A stretch of 39,898 nt of DNA from Deltaproteobacteria bacterium. GTDB lineage: Bacteria > Desulfobacterota > Desulfobacteria > Desulfobacterales > Desulfosalsimonadaceae. This document shows positions 15,770 through 25,121 of the stretch, piece after piece; the first letter of the stretch is position 1; every line of letters starts with the position of its first letter. Position numbers and translations under genes: made by a program. Under the pieces are notes generated by a model. It did no database searches, was not told where the DNA came from, and saw only the letters and a list, made by a program, of their open reading frames with translations. Location: NCBI GenBank assembly GCA_013151835.1, contig JAADHK010000043.1, positions 1 to 39,898 of the forward strand, written 5' to 3'.

Positions 15770-16573
15770 ATGCATGACTATGAACCATTGGTCTCCATAA
15801 TCATTCCAACGCATAATCGCCATGCGCTATTGTTGCGCTCGGCAAAGAGCGTTCTTGCGCAATCCTATTACCATTTTGAAATTATTGTAATTGATAATAA
15901 CTCGGATATTCCGGCCGTTGCGCTGGAAGCGCTGCAAAATAGACGGATTCGTATTTTCAGAACTTCAAAATATCTAACCGCCGCGCTGGCAAGAAATTTA
16001 GGGCTCAAAAAGGCCCGCGGGAAATATATTTGTTTTTTAGATGATGATGATTATTGTTTTCCGGAAAAATTAAAAATGCAGGTAAATTTTCTGGAAAACA
16101 ACAAGGATATTGATTTTGTATATTCAGATATCAAACAGATTGATAAGAAGGGAAACGTAATTTGCCTGCAGGGGGGGCCGTTTACTGTTGAAGGGATGTT
16201 GCTTTACCGATTTATCTCTATTAATGGATGTATGGTTAGAGATTATGTATTTGAAGATTTACGCTTTGATGAAAAAATGACTACTTTTGAAGATCAAAAA
16301 TTATTCTTCCAGATAGGGTTGCAGTATAAAGTCGCTTACATGTCTGGAATCGTAGGGGTTTGGAACAGGGAAGGCAGAATGGATCAATTGTCAAACCGCA
16401 GTATCCGACGAAGTTATCAAAACTGGAAACGATTATGCGAATATTTTGAGCCTGAAATTTTAAAGTACAAAAAAGTAAAACAATATTATTTTGGAAAAAT
16501 GGCAGTTCTGTCATTTCTGAACGGAGATGTTCGGCTATGTGTTGAAAGCGCAATGAAGCTATTGAAAAAATAA
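15770..16573 (+). CDS. Family 2 glycosyltransferase (GT-A fold)
   Basis: The 267-residue protein begins with VSIIIPTHNRHALL (residues 8-21), the GT2 nucleotide-sugar binding strand, then IIVIDNNSD, and a DxD-type motif FLDDDDYCFPEK near residue 90. The C-terminal part (EDQKLFFQIGL) contains the ED acidic motif often serving as catalytic base in GT2. It probably adds a sugar to a surface polysaccharide. The ATG at 15770 is chosen because the longer frame from 15698 runs into the repeat and AAAGAAAG lies before the internal ATG. The gene is clearly more AT-rich than its neighbours and stands alone between two RAYT-derived repeats, which points to horizontal acquisition. Confidence 0.85.
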   Translation: MHDYEPLVSIIIPTHNRHALLLRSAKSVLAQSYYHFEIIVIDNNSDIPAVALEALQNRRIRIFRTSKYLTAALARNLGLKKARGKYICFLDDDDYCFPEKLKMQVNFLENNKDIDFVYSDIKQIDKKGNVICLQGGPFTVEGMLLYRFISINGCMVRDYVFEDLRFDEKMTTFEDQKLFFQIGLQYKVAYMSGIVGVWNREGRMDQLSNRSIRRSYQNWKRLCEYFEPEILKYKKVKQYYFGKMAVLSFLNGDVRLCVESAMKLLKK

Positions 16574-16584
16574 AATCTGAATTG

Positions 16585-16841
16585 TGTCACATCTTGAATT
16601 GGGTCATTACTTGATATATCAATTGAAATAGTTTAACAAACACCCATGAGGGGTATTGTATCATGTCTTGGCATGGGGCAATGCCCGGCAGGATATTTTT
16701 TTGTGGGTGATCGGGACAGGCGGCTGTTTATCGATTTGATCGGCGCAATGAAGGTGCGTTTTGTTTGAATTTGTTGAAAAAACGGAAAAATAATATGTGC
16801 GAAGGTTGGATAAATAATGCCTTAAATCAAGATGTGACACC
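16585..16841. mobile_element. Decayed RAYT-derived repeat, copy 2
   Basis: The ends TGTCACATCTTGAATT and AAATCAAGATGTGACA are inverted repeats with a single mismatch over 16 bp. Inside lies the same RAYT fragment as copy 1 (YHVLAWGNARQDIFL, then the shifted DRRLFIDLIGAMKVRF). The right end abuts the stop codon of the phosphofructokinase gene within 6 bp. Confidence 0.65.
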
Positions 16842-16846
16842 AGTCC

Positions 16847-18973
16847 CTATGCCTTACCCGTATCTTTCCCGGACGAGGCCCCCAAATAGTTTAATCTCAG
16901 CGTAAGGGGCCGTGATTCCTCTGTTTCTCCAGAATATCGAATCGGACCGGGCCGGCGGTAGCAGTCCGGGCCCGGGACGGCAGCCAGCCATTTCTCCCGT
17001 AAGGCCGCAAATACATTAAATGCCGGTGCATTTATATCCACCAGCGATTTTTCAAGCACCAGGGTCATCTTGCCTTTCCGATCCTCCAGATGCATCTGGG
17101 GGGCGATGGGGATGCCGATGGGTTCCCATTCGGAAAAGTCCTTTTCAAGGTTGCGGATGGCCGCCATTTGGCCGGTGGCATTGTTTGCCACCAGGGAAAA
17201 TACGGTATAGCCAAGGTTGTAGGTGTAGGTGCAGTCAAACCAGGTCGGGTCGTTGCCCCGGCCGTCATACCCGTAAAAGTGGTACTGGGTTTTAAATTTC
17301 GGCACCGACGCCGTGTAGATACGTTTGATCGTTTCGGGAACGGGCTGGTCCTTCGGGACCACGCCGGCATCCACCAACTCCTGGGTCAGGGTTTTCATGG
17401 AAACGATCGACTTTTTAACCAAAAGGAACTCATTCTTTTTATTGTAATTCCTGAAAAGGACCGGCCCGTAAAAATCGGGGTCGAGTCCGGCGAGTTCAAG
17501 GGTCCTGCTATACCAGGCCATCTTTATTCCTATTTTGTAAATCCCCCTTTCGGCCAGGATATTGAGATAATCCTTGACCAGTCCCATGATGACTTTATCG
17601 GTCTCCACCTGTGAAAACTGGAAATTACCGTGGCTGTCCCGCTCCATCAACAAGCCTTCCTGGAAAAATGCGGGCAGGTCGTTGAACAGGTCGTCATCCC
17701 GGGTGTTCCATACCGAAAATGTCCTGTTTTCACGCGACAGCCTTGCCATGCGCCTGAGGTAGTCGAGTTTGTCATCCAGAATGAGGAAATCGGAATGAAA
17801 ATCCGTGTCATGGGTCGAGTTATATTCGCCGATAATGGTATTGAGTTTAATTATAAAGATCTGAATTTCATTGATGAATTCAAGAACTCCCTCGGGGATT
17901 ACAATGACCCCGTAATTTTTGCCCACGGCGGCCCGGCGGACAATGGCGTCACAGATGCGCCGCGAGACATGGCGCAGGGTCATGCCATAGGCAGTGTAAT
18001 CTACTGTTCCGGCTTTTTCGGCCCGTTCGATCCGGGCCGTGTCCACGAAATCAGACAGCTCCTCACCGATGAGCGTAATATTCGGATGAACCTGCAGCGC
18101 AACCTCCAGAGCCAAATGACTTGCGACCCTGCCCATGACCTTGCAGACGTGCCAGTATTTGACATCCGAACTTCCATCCGAACAGAGATTATTGATATTA
18201 TGAGCAAATGCCCGGGCCGCCGAATGAAATCCAAAGGACATGGCGCAAAGGATATTGCCCTTTAAGTCCCTGACCTGGATGTCTCCGTCAATGGTCTTGG
18301 GCACGCCTATGACCTGGATGTGGTCCTTATAAAATTCCTGGGCCAGAAAGGCCGCGTTGGTATTGGAATCATCGCCGCCCACGATAACCAGGGTATCTAA
18401 ATTCAGGTTCCGGCAGGTCTCCCTTGACAGCTCCATCTTCTCCCGTGAATCGATCTTGGTCCTTCCGGTTTTAATCATGGAAAAACCACCCAGATTCCTG
18501 TGCGAATCGACCATGTCCGGTGTGATTTCAACATAGTCGTTTTCGAGTATGCCGTCGGGGCCCAAAAGAAACCCGTATAGGCGGCTTTCCGGGTTTGCGG
18601 CCTTCATGGCGTCAAACAACCCGGCAATCACGTTGTGCCCGCCGGGCGCGGGGCCGCCTGAAAATACGATCCCGATGTTTCTCTTTTTTTCATTAATTTT
18701 TTCTTGCCCGGTAAAATGATCGTCCCTGCCGACAACCCGCTGGACCGGGTTTTCGATGATATCCGGAAGCTGCTCCCTTGTGGCCGGATGAATCTGAAAC
18801 TCATAGGAGTCATCCTTTACAAGTTGCGTATATGGGGCTGAAAAAACAGAGCAGAGCGGGGGGGAAAACCGGACCCGTTCCAAAAGCGCTTTGCTGATGC
18901 TCGTCGTGGACTGCCTGACATCAGGGTGGTCTAAAAAGGATTTAATATCCATTGATTGTGGATCAATTGCCAT
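16847..18973 (-). CDS. pfp: Diphosphate-dependent phosphofructokinase (PPi-PFK), long form
   Basis: The enzyme phosphorylates fructose 6-phosphate with pyrophosphate, reversibly. Using the ATG at 18973 (site GGAGGG 4 bases upstream) the product has 708 residues. SGGPAPG (about 105-111) is the phosphate loop. GGDDSN (199-204) and PKTIDGD (225-231) carry the Asp and Lys that mark PPi use; ATP enzymes have GGDGS and PGTIDND. The region FYGYDGRGNDPTWFDCTYTYNLG matches the C-terminal half of long (plant/spirochaete-type) PFPs. It is longer than the common 550-residue form, with an extra C-terminal 90-100 residues. The gene ends against a RAYT-derived repeat, so the extreme C-terminus might have been altered by it. 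Confidence 0.93.
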   Translation of the reverse strand: MAIDPQSMDIKSFLDHPDVRQSTTSISKALLERVRFSPPLCSVFSAPYTQLVKDDSYEFQIHPATREQLPDIIENPVQRVVGRDDHFTGQEKINEKKRNIGIVFSGGPAPGGHNVIAGLFDAMKAANPESRLYGFLLGPDGILENDYVEITPDMVDSHRNLGGFSMIKTGRTKIDSREKMELSRETCRNLNLDTLVIVGGDDSNTNAAFLAQEFYKDHIQVIGVPKTIDGDIQVRDLKGNILCAMSFGFHSAARAFAHNINNLCSDGSSDVKYWHVCKVMGRVASHLALEVALQVHPNITLIGEELSDFVDTARIERAEKAGTVDYTAYGMTLRHVSRRICDAIVRRAAVGKNYGVIVIPEGVLEFINEIQIFIIKLNTIIGEYNSTHDTDFHSDFLILDDKLDYLRRMARLSRENRTFSVWNTRDDDLFNDLPAFFQEGLLMERDSHGNFQFSQVETDKVIMGLVKDYLNILAERGIYKIGIKMAWYSRTLELAGLDPDFYGPVLFRNYNKKNEFLLVKKSIVSMKTLTQELVDAGVVPKDQPVPETIKRIYTASVPKFKTQYHFYGYDGRGNDPTWFDCTYTYNLGYTVFSLVANNATGQMAAIRNLEKDFSEWEPIGIPIAPQMHLEDRKGKMTLVLEKSLVDINAPAFNVFAALREKWLAAVPGPDCYRRPGPIRYSGETEESRPLTLRLNYLGASSGKDTGKA

Positions 18974-19194
18974 CGGTCCCTCCGGGGTTATGAATGTCGG
19001 TCTCGGCGCGTGACGATAGACGCATTGAACCACAATTACTGTTTGCAGACGGTTTTTGTCAAGTACAAGGGGGAGTTTGCTGAAATTCGTTCAACCGGCT
19101 TGCGAAAAATTCCGTCTGATGGTAGCATAACCCGGCTTTTGGACATGAGATATGAAAATAAAAAACAAAGAGGAAATCACGGGGAGCAAAAAAA

Positions 19195-19857
19195 ATGAAA
19201 AAATGGCTTTGCACGGTGTGCGGTTATATCCACTCCGGCGATGAACCACCGGAAAAATGTCCGGTATGCGGGGCGGACAAAAGCAAGTTCGTGGCCGTGG
19301 AACAAGAGCTTGACGACGATAAGAACCTGGCCGAAAAAAGCCGGGATAACGGCTCTGCCGCGCCCGGGCCGGGCGAGAAAAGCGGGGACAAGGATGAACA
19401 GGCTAAGCCTGAACCGGCTGCGGTCCCGCGATGGGCGAAATTGTACGAGACGCTGACCGGGCTTATGATCCGGCACCATGCGCATCCAATAAGCGTGCAC
19501 GTGCCCAACGGGGTTATCCCGGTTTCGGTTTTCTTTTTGCTGGCGGCGGCCGTTTTTGGGATAACGGGACTTGAAAAGGCTGCTTTTTACAATGATATTG
19601 CTGTTTTTTTATCGCTGCCCGTCGTTATTTTCTCGGGATATAATGAGTGGAAGAAAAAATACAACAGCGGGTTTACCACCCTTTTTATCATCAAATTCTC
19701 GGCGGCCGCTCTTGTGTGCATAAGCGTTTTTACGGCTATTGTCTGGCACCTGGTAAATCCCGGGGCAAAGGCTGGATTTGTTATCATCCACATGATTATG
19801 CTCGCTTCGGTCGGTGTTGCGGGGTTTATTGGCGGCAAACTGGTATTCAAAGACTGA
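19195..19857 (+). CDS. Rubredoxin-like domain fused to a DUF2231-type membrane domain
   Basis: Residues 1-35 form a rubredoxin/rubrerythrin-tail iron site ([22 protein letters not shown], paired CxxC motifs). A charged, low-complexity linker covers about 38-80. Residues 90-220 have four hydrophobic helices and a [19 protein letters not shown] motif, with later histidines in IVWHLV and VIIHMI, as in DUF2231-type putative heme membrane proteins. The arrangement suggests cytoplasmic electron transfer between a rubredoxin iron and a membrane quinone or heme, perhaps for peroxide or oxygen defence. It is divergent from pfp across 18974-19194, which should hold both promoters. Confidence 0.75.
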   Translation: MKKWLCTVCGYIHSGDEPPEKCPVCGADKSKFVAVEQELDDDKNLAEKSRDNGSAAPGPGEKSGDKDEQAKPEPAAVPRWAKLYETLTGLMIRHHAHPISVHVPNGVIPVSVFFLLAAAVFGITGLEKAAFYNDIAVFLSLPVVIFSGYNEWKKKYNSGFTTLFIIKFSAAALVCISVFTAIVWHLVNPGAKAGFVIIHMIMLASVGVAGFIGGKLVFKD

Positions 19858-19946
19858 TGACTCCGTAAAAAGTCCGTCAGTCGTGTTTTTTTGGCAGACA
19901 TCGGCCTGCTAACTGCCTCAAAATTAAGATGTTTTACGAGCCTGTC
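19856..19946. repeat. Short decayed inverted-repeat element
   Basis: GATGACTCCGTAAAAAGTC at the left and GTTTTACGAGCCTGTC at the right resemble the ends of the 160-bp miniature element family; the interior is different or deleted. It fills the space between the rubredoxin fusion gene and rnhA. Confidence 0.4.
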
Positions 19947-19954
19947 AAGGAATA

Positions 19955-20692
19955 ATGGCATTGAAAAAGAAAAAATTCTACGCTGTGGCCAAAGGCCGCA
20001 GGCCCGGGATTTACACCGACTGGTTCGGTCCCGGAGGGGCATATGACCAGGTGAAGGGTTTTGCCGGCGCGGTCTACAAGGGTTTTTTTACCAGAGGCGA
20101 GGCCGAAATTTTCTGTAAAAATCCGCCTGTCCGCAAATGGCAAAAAGCATCGCCACCGAAACAAACCGGGCTTGACAAACCGCCCGCCGCGCATGTTGAC
20201 GGCGCTCCCGACACGGGGGAGGTCATCATGTACACGGACGGGTGCGCCCTTAACAACCCGGGGCCCGGCGGATACGGGTCCGTGATTCTGATGGGGGGGC
20301 AACGCCGTGAAATTTCGGACGGGTTTAAGAAAACCACTAACAACCGGATGGAGCTTTTAGCCTGCATTCAGGGATTGGCGAGTCTTGACAAGCCTTGCCG
20401 GGTAACACTTTACAGCGATTCCAAATACGTTGTGGACGGCATTACAAAGGGATGGGCGAAGCGGTGGAAAAAAAACGGCTGGATGCGGACAAAGACCGAT
20501 CCGGCCATTAATCCGGATCTCTGGGAGCGGCTCCTTGCGCTTTGCGACACTCATGATGTGTCATTTGTCTGGGTCAAGGGTCATGCCGGAAATCCCGAAA
20601 ACGAGCGGTGCGACCGGCTGGCGAACATGGCTGCCATGGGCAAAGGGCTGCCCGAGGACAAGGGCTATTTAGTGCCCAACGAAAACCGCTGA
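19955..20692 (+). CDS. rnhA: Ribonuclease HI with N-terminal hybrid-binding domain
   Basis: This enzyme cuts the RNA strand of RNA-DNA hybrids. Residues 5-52 form the caulimovirus-VI/RNase H1 hybrid-binding domain ([16 protein letters not shown]...[12 protein letters not shown]). The catalytic domain begins near 88, with the DEDD residues Asp95 (MYTDGC), Glu133 (NNRMELLA), Asp155 (YSDSKYV) and Asp220 (NERCDRLA), and His210 in the KGHAG loop. At 245 residues it is the two-domain type common in anaerobes and eukaryotes, rather than the 155-residue E. coli form. An AAGGAATA site precedes the ATG. Confidence 0.96.
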   Translation: MALKKKKFYAVAKGRRPGIYTDWFGPGGAYDQVKGFAGAVYKGFFTRGEAEIFCKNPPVRKWQKASPPKQTGLDKPPAAHVDGAPDTGEVIMYTDGCALNNPGPGGYGSVILMGGQRREISDGFKKTTNNRMELLACIQGLASLDKPCRVTLYSDSKYVVDGITKGWAKRWKKNGWMRTKTDPAINPDLWERLLALCDTHDVSFVWVKGHAGNPENERCDRLANMAAMGKGLPEDKGYLVPNENR

Positions 20693-20775
20693 TTTTCCCA
20701 ATTTCTGTGTTGATCTGAAATTGTATCCTCAAAATACCATATGTATTCCTCCTGTTAAAATTTTAGACCGCCTTG

Positions 20776-20797
20776 AACCTGAAAAATTTTTCAGGTT
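20776..20797. terminator. Perfect 22-bp palindrome, likely rnhA terminator
   Basis: AACCTGAAAAA and TTTTTCAGGTT are perfectly complementary with no spacer and give a hairpin with a T-rich arm in the 155-bp gap after rnhA. The GC part of the stem is short, so termination is likely but not certain. Confidence 0.45.
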
Positions 20798-20847
20798 TTC
20801 GTTCAGGCACTTCAGGATGACGGACTAACCGAAAAACGGACCAGGTT

Positions 20848-23800
20848 ATGGCCATAACGGAAAAAACATCACCAACATCGGGCCTCTTTTTCGACAAGCG
20901 CGACCATGTGCTTATTTCCATGGTCAACAAAATGCTCGAGGGGGAACTTACCCTTGCGGGCGCACAGCGCCATTTCTTTCATTATCTTCACCCCCGGGGG
21001 ATCAAGGAATTATCCGAATCCCAGGGACTTCGTATCGCATACGCGGTGATCCATCTCCTTGAATCCCTTGAAAGCGGCCACATTGATCACAGGCTCCGGG
21101 CGCTTTCAGCCCTGAGGGATGAGGTGCTGTGCGGCTCCGATAAAGGGATGCGGAAAAACACCGCAAGGGTCCTCATCGAAATCATGAAGGATCTTGTGCG
21201 CGCCCGCGGCGATCCCGACCGGCAGATCGTATTGGCCCATGATTTCCGGCTGGTCGCATCGGGCAAGCACCGGATTGTCCGCAAGTACCTGAAACAATAT
21301 CATCTCCTGGAAATGCCGGAGGCATGGAACCAGCTCGCGTTTGACGATCATGTCCACGACGCCAACACCAAGGGCCGAAAATCGGCCACCCACCTGATAA
21401 TGGATGCCTGGGTAAAGGGAATCCGCAGACTTCGCGTAATCTATTACAATTTCATCCGTCCGGAAGGCGCCGAGGAAATCCTCAAGGCGGCCGCCATCAT
21501 GGGAATTACGGTCCGACTCGGCATTGAGTTTTCAGTCTCGTTTTATGACCGGTTCCCCCAGATTATCTGGGTGCCGAGGGGGTTTGTGGATGCTGAAGAT
21601 TTTTTAAAATTTCTGGGAAAAGAGACAGTCCGTGCCTTCATGGACGAGGGGCGGGCCGTCTCCGATTACCAGCAGAACTATGTCCTGTCCATTCTGGATG
21701 CGTTTAACGACCGGCACCGGAAAACACTCTGCCAAGAACTGGGGATCGATTTTTCCCCTGTTGACCGGGAGGAATTCTACGGATTCGTGGGCATGGGCCA
21801 GGCCTCGCTCCTTCACTTGTCCAAGTTTATCCACATGCGCCTGCTCCCCCTGATGAGACAAAAAGCTTCCGGGCTGAGAACAAAATACATTAGTGCGGAC
21901 ACGGCGGCAAAGGAGGAAATCAGGGCGCTGATCCAAAAAATGGACCGGCTGGACCAGGAAGCGATTCACTCCCGGTTCCTCGTCCCGGAGCGGAATCCCG
22001 AAGTGCCGGACATCAAACGATCCTGCTCCATCACCCCAATACCGGTACTTATGCAGCTTTCGCCGTGCGGGCTCATCGATCGCCTTGCGGCCCTTCATTC
22101 CGGATACAGGGTCACCCTGAACCTCACCGATCTTTCGGTCGAGGATGTGCTTGAAATGCTCTATGAGTGCAGGGGAAGGATATCGAGGCTCGAGATCTTC
22201 AATCTAAAGGATTACTCGGATAACAAGACCGGCTCAATACCCCTTATACACCGGCTCCAGCAATGTTTGAACAGTAATAACGTAATCCGGTTAAAGCGGC
22301 TGATCACCGAAATTATCGACAATATGGAGACAAGTGACAACCCTGTTACAACCTCGCGGGTTCCGAAGATAAAAACCATGCTTTCAGACATCGAAACCCT
22401 GCGGAACATGTACCGGATAAAGGCATTGAAACCGCGAGTGGGAAGCGATTCCACCGGTTACTCCCCCAGCCATTACGGCATGGGCCTTGCGGTAATCGAT
22501 TCCCTGCCGAAAGACGCGCAACGGCGGGTCATGCAACAGGCCGGAAAAACCAGGCTCATCCTCCCGTTTGAGGTTGATACCCGCCTGCGGGTGACCTATG
22601 CCATGCCGGATTGCAAAAACACATGGTATGGAGGCCTGGTGCGGAAAATCGCCTCGATCCCGTTCCTTCGGCCCCTTGTGATGCGCAGCAGCAGTGAATG
22701 GATACCCAATGTCGACTCGACCCGGATGGTTGCCCAGGGCAATCTCGTTACCCTGGGCGGCCGGGAAAAGGAAGCCGGAAACAGTATCCATCTTGAAGCG
22801 GATGCACCGGTATCAGGACGTAAACGTCTCACATTCGCCTATCTCCATTCCCCGCTTAAAAACATTTTAAAGGTTGCGGTCGGGTTTGTGCCCGCCTACC
22901 TGACGTTCCTCTGGACTCATGACTGGTGGGTGCTGATGTACTTCGGGGCGTTTATCTGGTTTTTCATCACCGGGTTTCGTAATATTGTTCAGTCCGTTGT
23001 GGGGGCCGGGGGGCTTAAGCGGTCCACCCTTCGCAAATGGAACGAACTGGTGAGCTGGGACAGGCTCTCGGACTCTCTTTTGTTTACCGGATTTTCAGTG
23101 CCGCTTCTGGACCTGCTGGTTAAAACCGTCATTCTTGATCATGGTTTTGGAATTAATATCATGACCCGCCCGATCCTTTTATACACACTCATGGCCATGG
23201 CAAACGGGATTTATTTAACCTCCCACAATATCTTCCGGGGATTGCCCCGTGAAGCCGCGTATGCCAATTTTTTTCGCAGCGTTTTATCCATCCCCGTGGC
23301 ATTCGGGTTTAACGAGGTCGCGGGTGGCCTGCTGGCGTTTGGGGGAGTCCCCGGGATCGACGCGATACTCCAGAGCTGGGCCGCCGTGATTTCAAAAGGC
23401 GCTTCGGACCTTGTGGCCGGTTTCATAGAGGGGAGCGTGGATAGGTTTGCAAACGTGGAGAACAGAATAAACGATTACAGGCAGAAACTGGCCCAGCTTT
23501 TTGACGCCTTTACTCGTCTTGAAATCCTTTTTCCTGAAAAAGACGTCGGCCAATTGCTCGACGCGCCGGAAAAATGGTTTGCCGCAGCCGGAAAAGAGGC
23601 CAGGGAACCGATTACGGTATTGATCATAAATGCCCTGGACATGCTCTATTTTTGGATGTACCAGCCCCGTGCCCGCACGGCATTCAAACAACTTGTCAAG
23701 ACCATGGAGCCCGATGAACGCCAGATACTGATAAAGACGCAGTCTGTATTGAAGATGAAAAAAGAGGTCAGCCAGTTGTTCATAGACGGGATTGTCGGGA

Positions 23801-23919
23801 CTGATTTTTCGAGACCCCTTGCTTTTTATCTAAGCCGGTCCGGGGAATATTTGAAGGCGATTGAGAAGATGACGGAAGGGGAAAAATATCTTGCGCCTTC
23901 CGGGGAAGGCGGGTTATGA
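20848..23919 (+). CDS. Large unknown protein: PHP-like N-terminal region and membrane-spanning C-terminal region
   Basis: The 1023-residue protein has no family I can name with confidence. At 166-171 it has DDHVHD, followed by KGRKSATHLIMDAWVKGI and later GIEFSV (225-230), a pattern close to PHP metal-dependent phosphoesterases (DxHxH, then GxE). Helical, charged stretches follow. From about 670 there are five or six hydrophobic segments (roughly 672-709, 742-763, 774-795, 810-840), then a GASDLVAGFIEG segment and a soluble tail with no strong signature. The layout suggests a cytoplasmic enzyme domain tethered to the membrane. The gene lies upstream of the RdgC-like pair on the same strand (45-bp gap) and may be cotranscribed with it. 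Confidence 0.65.
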   Translation: MAITEKTSPTSGLFFDKRDHVLISMVNKMLEGELTLAGAQRHFFHYLHPRGIKELSESQGLRIAYAVIHLLESLESGHIDHRLRALSALRDEVLCGSDKGMRKNTARVLIEIMKDLVRARGDPDRQIVLAHDFRLVASGKHRIVRKYLKQYHLLEMPEAWNQLAFDDHVHDANTKGRKSATHLIMDAWVKGIRRLRVIYYNFIRPEGAEEILKAAAIMGITVRLGIEFSVSFYDRFPQIIWVPRGFVDAEDFLKFLGKETVRAFMDEGRAVSDYQQNYVLSILDAFNDRHRKTLCQELGIDFSPVDREEFYGFVGMGQASLLHLSKFIHMRLLPLMRQKASGLRTKYISADTAAKEEIRALIQKMDRLDQEAIHSRFLVPERNPEVPDIKRSCSITPIPVLMQLSPCGLIDRLAALHSGYRVTLNLTDLSVEDVLEMLYECRGRISRLEIFNLKDYSDNKTGSIPLIHRLQQCLNSNNVIRLKRLITEIIDNMETSDNPVTTSRVPKIKTMLSDIETLRNMYRIKALKPRVGSDSTGYSPSHYGMGLAVIDSLPKDAQRRVMQQAGKTRLILPFEVDTRLRVTYAMPDCKNTWYGGLVRKIASIPFLRPLVMRSSSEWIPNVDSTRMVAQGNLVTLGGREKEAGNSIHLEADAPVSGRKRLTFAYLHSPLKNILKVAVGFVPAYLTFLWTHDWWVLMYFGAFIWFFITGFRNIVQSVVGAGGLKRSTLRKWNELVSWDRLSDSLLFTGFSVPLLDLLVKTVILDHGFGINIMTRPILLYTLMAMANGIYLTSHNIFRGLPREAAYANFFRSVLSIPVAFGFNEVAGGLLAFGGVPGIDAILQSWAAVISKGASDLVAGFIEGSVDRFANVENRINDYRQKLAQLFDAFTRLEILFPEKDVGQLLDAPEKWFAAAGKEAREPITVLIINALDMLYFWMYQPRARTAFKQLVKTMEPDERQILIKTQSVLKMKKEVSQLFIDGIVGTDFSRPLAFYLSRSGEYLKAIEKMTEGEKYLAPSGEGGL

Positions 23920-23964
23920 AACGTTCTTTTGCACCATCAATAGAAACCCCCATTGGAGAACGCC

Positions 23965-24591
23965 ATGAGCCTGCTGTCATCAAGCGTGTCGGTCACCCGG
24001 TACCGGGTGGATGGAAAACTTGCGGATTCGGTCATTGATTCGGTCCGTTCCGGCCTGAAAAATTCCACTATCCGCGAGATTGAAAATGAGCCGGACGCCA
24101 AAAGCGTCGGCTGGACTTCCTTTGAAGCTCCTTTTACCCCGGATTTTGAGATTGAAAACTTCGTCATCGCTGAAAGCATGGTTTTTTGCCTGCGCATCGA
24201 TAAAAAAAGCATTCCGGCCAAAATCATAAACAAGCAGTTTAAGATGGCCGTGAAAAAAAGGCTTTCCGAAACCGGCCGGGAGCATCTTTCGAAAAACGAA
24301 AAAACGGAGATCAAGGATGACGTGCTGCACCGCCTCTATGTACGGGTTCCGGCCACGCCCAACGTCTACGATATTGTATGGAATTACGAAGCAGGACAAC
24401 TCTTCTTTTTTTCAAATTTAAAGGAAGCCAACGAGGAACTCGAAACCCTGTTTTCAAAATCCTTCAAGCTCACCTTGATCCGCATGTTCCCATACACCGT
24501 GGCCGAACTCTCCTGCGGGCTTTTGGGGCCTGAACTCGACGCCGTTTCCAAACTTTCACCTTCGCAATTTTATGAGGCCCGCAATGCTTGA
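23965..24591 (+). CDS. RdgC-like recombination-associated protein, N-terminal half
   Basis: The 208-residue product resembles the first two thirds of RdgC. An early VTRYRVDGKL strand is followed by SVGWTSFEAPFTPDF (RdgC: GWV...F), a strand and loop with KKSIPAKIINKQF, the basic GREHLSKNEKTEIKDDV helix, and a VWNYEAGQLFFFS segment. RdgC is a ring-forming DNA-binding protein that restrains RecA and is around 300 residues in proteobacteria. The ATG at 23965 follows GGAGAACGCC, so it is preferred over a TTG at 23953. The last codons overlap the start of the next gene by 8 bp. The match is to the family pattern as I remember it. Confidence 0.66.
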   Translation: MSLLSSSVSVTRYRVDGKLADSVIDSVRSGLKNSTIREIENEPDAKSVGWTSFEAPFTPDFEIENFVIAESMVFCLRIDKKSIPAKIINKQFKMAVKKRLSETGREHLSKNEKTEIKDDVLHRLYVRVPATPNVYDIVWNYEAGQLFFFSNLKEANEELETLFSKSFKLTLIRMFPYTVAELSCGLLGPELDAVSKLSPSQFYEARNA

Positions 24592-25117
24592 TGTTTCAGT
24601 TGCATATAACAGGTATAAATTTGTCGGCCATGAATTTCTGACATGGCTGTGGTTCATGATCGAAACCGATCCGGATGCGCTTAAAAAAGCCGATCCCGAT
24701 CTTTCGGCCATGGAGATCGGCAATAAGATGATCCTTGAAAACAGCCGGAATAACGCCGATGAGACCATCTCTATCTCGGGAGACGGCGCCGGGCTCGAAG
24801 AGGCCCTTCTGGCCTTGAAAAAAGGGGCAAAGGTGACCGAGATCAACCTGGTCATGCGTGCGGGCGAACTGGAATGGCGGTTTAGCCTCAAGGGTGAAAG
24901 CCTCGGTATAAGCGGGCTCAAGTGCCCACAGACCGGGAAGGTGGAGTCAAAATCGGACATTGAGGGGGCTGTGCTGGAAAAGCTCTATCTATGCGGGCGC
25001 GTGATAGATATGGTGGAAAAAGCATTTTGCATGTTTGTAAAGCTACGTGTTTCACCCCAATGGGAAACAGGGAGTGTTCGGAAAATCGGCAGCTGGATCG
25101 ATGCATCTATAAAATAA
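24584..25117 (+). CDS. RdgC-like C-terminal partner encoded by an overlapping gene
   Basis: The 177-residue product starts at ATG 24584, inside the 3' end of the preceding gene (8-bp overlap), which implies coupled translation. It opens with YKFVGHEFLTWLWFMIETDPDA, close to the (G)xEFLTWLWY signature near the C-terminal third of RdgC-like proteins; the remainder (GLEEALLALKKGAKVTEINLVMR) also fits the part after it. The two genes therefore look like a split RdgC. Whether this is a true two-subunit lineage or a frameshift break in one gene is unclear; the good overlap argues for two working genes. Confidence 0.55.
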   Translation: MLDVSVAYNRYKFVGHEFLTWLWFMIETDPDALKKADPDLSAMEIGNKMILENSRNNADETISISGDGAGLEEALLALKKGAKVTEINLVMRAGELEWRFSLKGESLGISGLKCPQTGKVESKSDIEGAVLEKLYLCGRVIDMVEKAFCMFVKLRVSPQWETGSVRKIGSWIDASIK

Positions 25118-25121
25118 GGGG

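Noticed and set aside
16585-16841. Intact RAYT transposase
   Set aside because: Only the N-terminal signature survives and it is frameshifted; the catalytic tyrosine region is missing.
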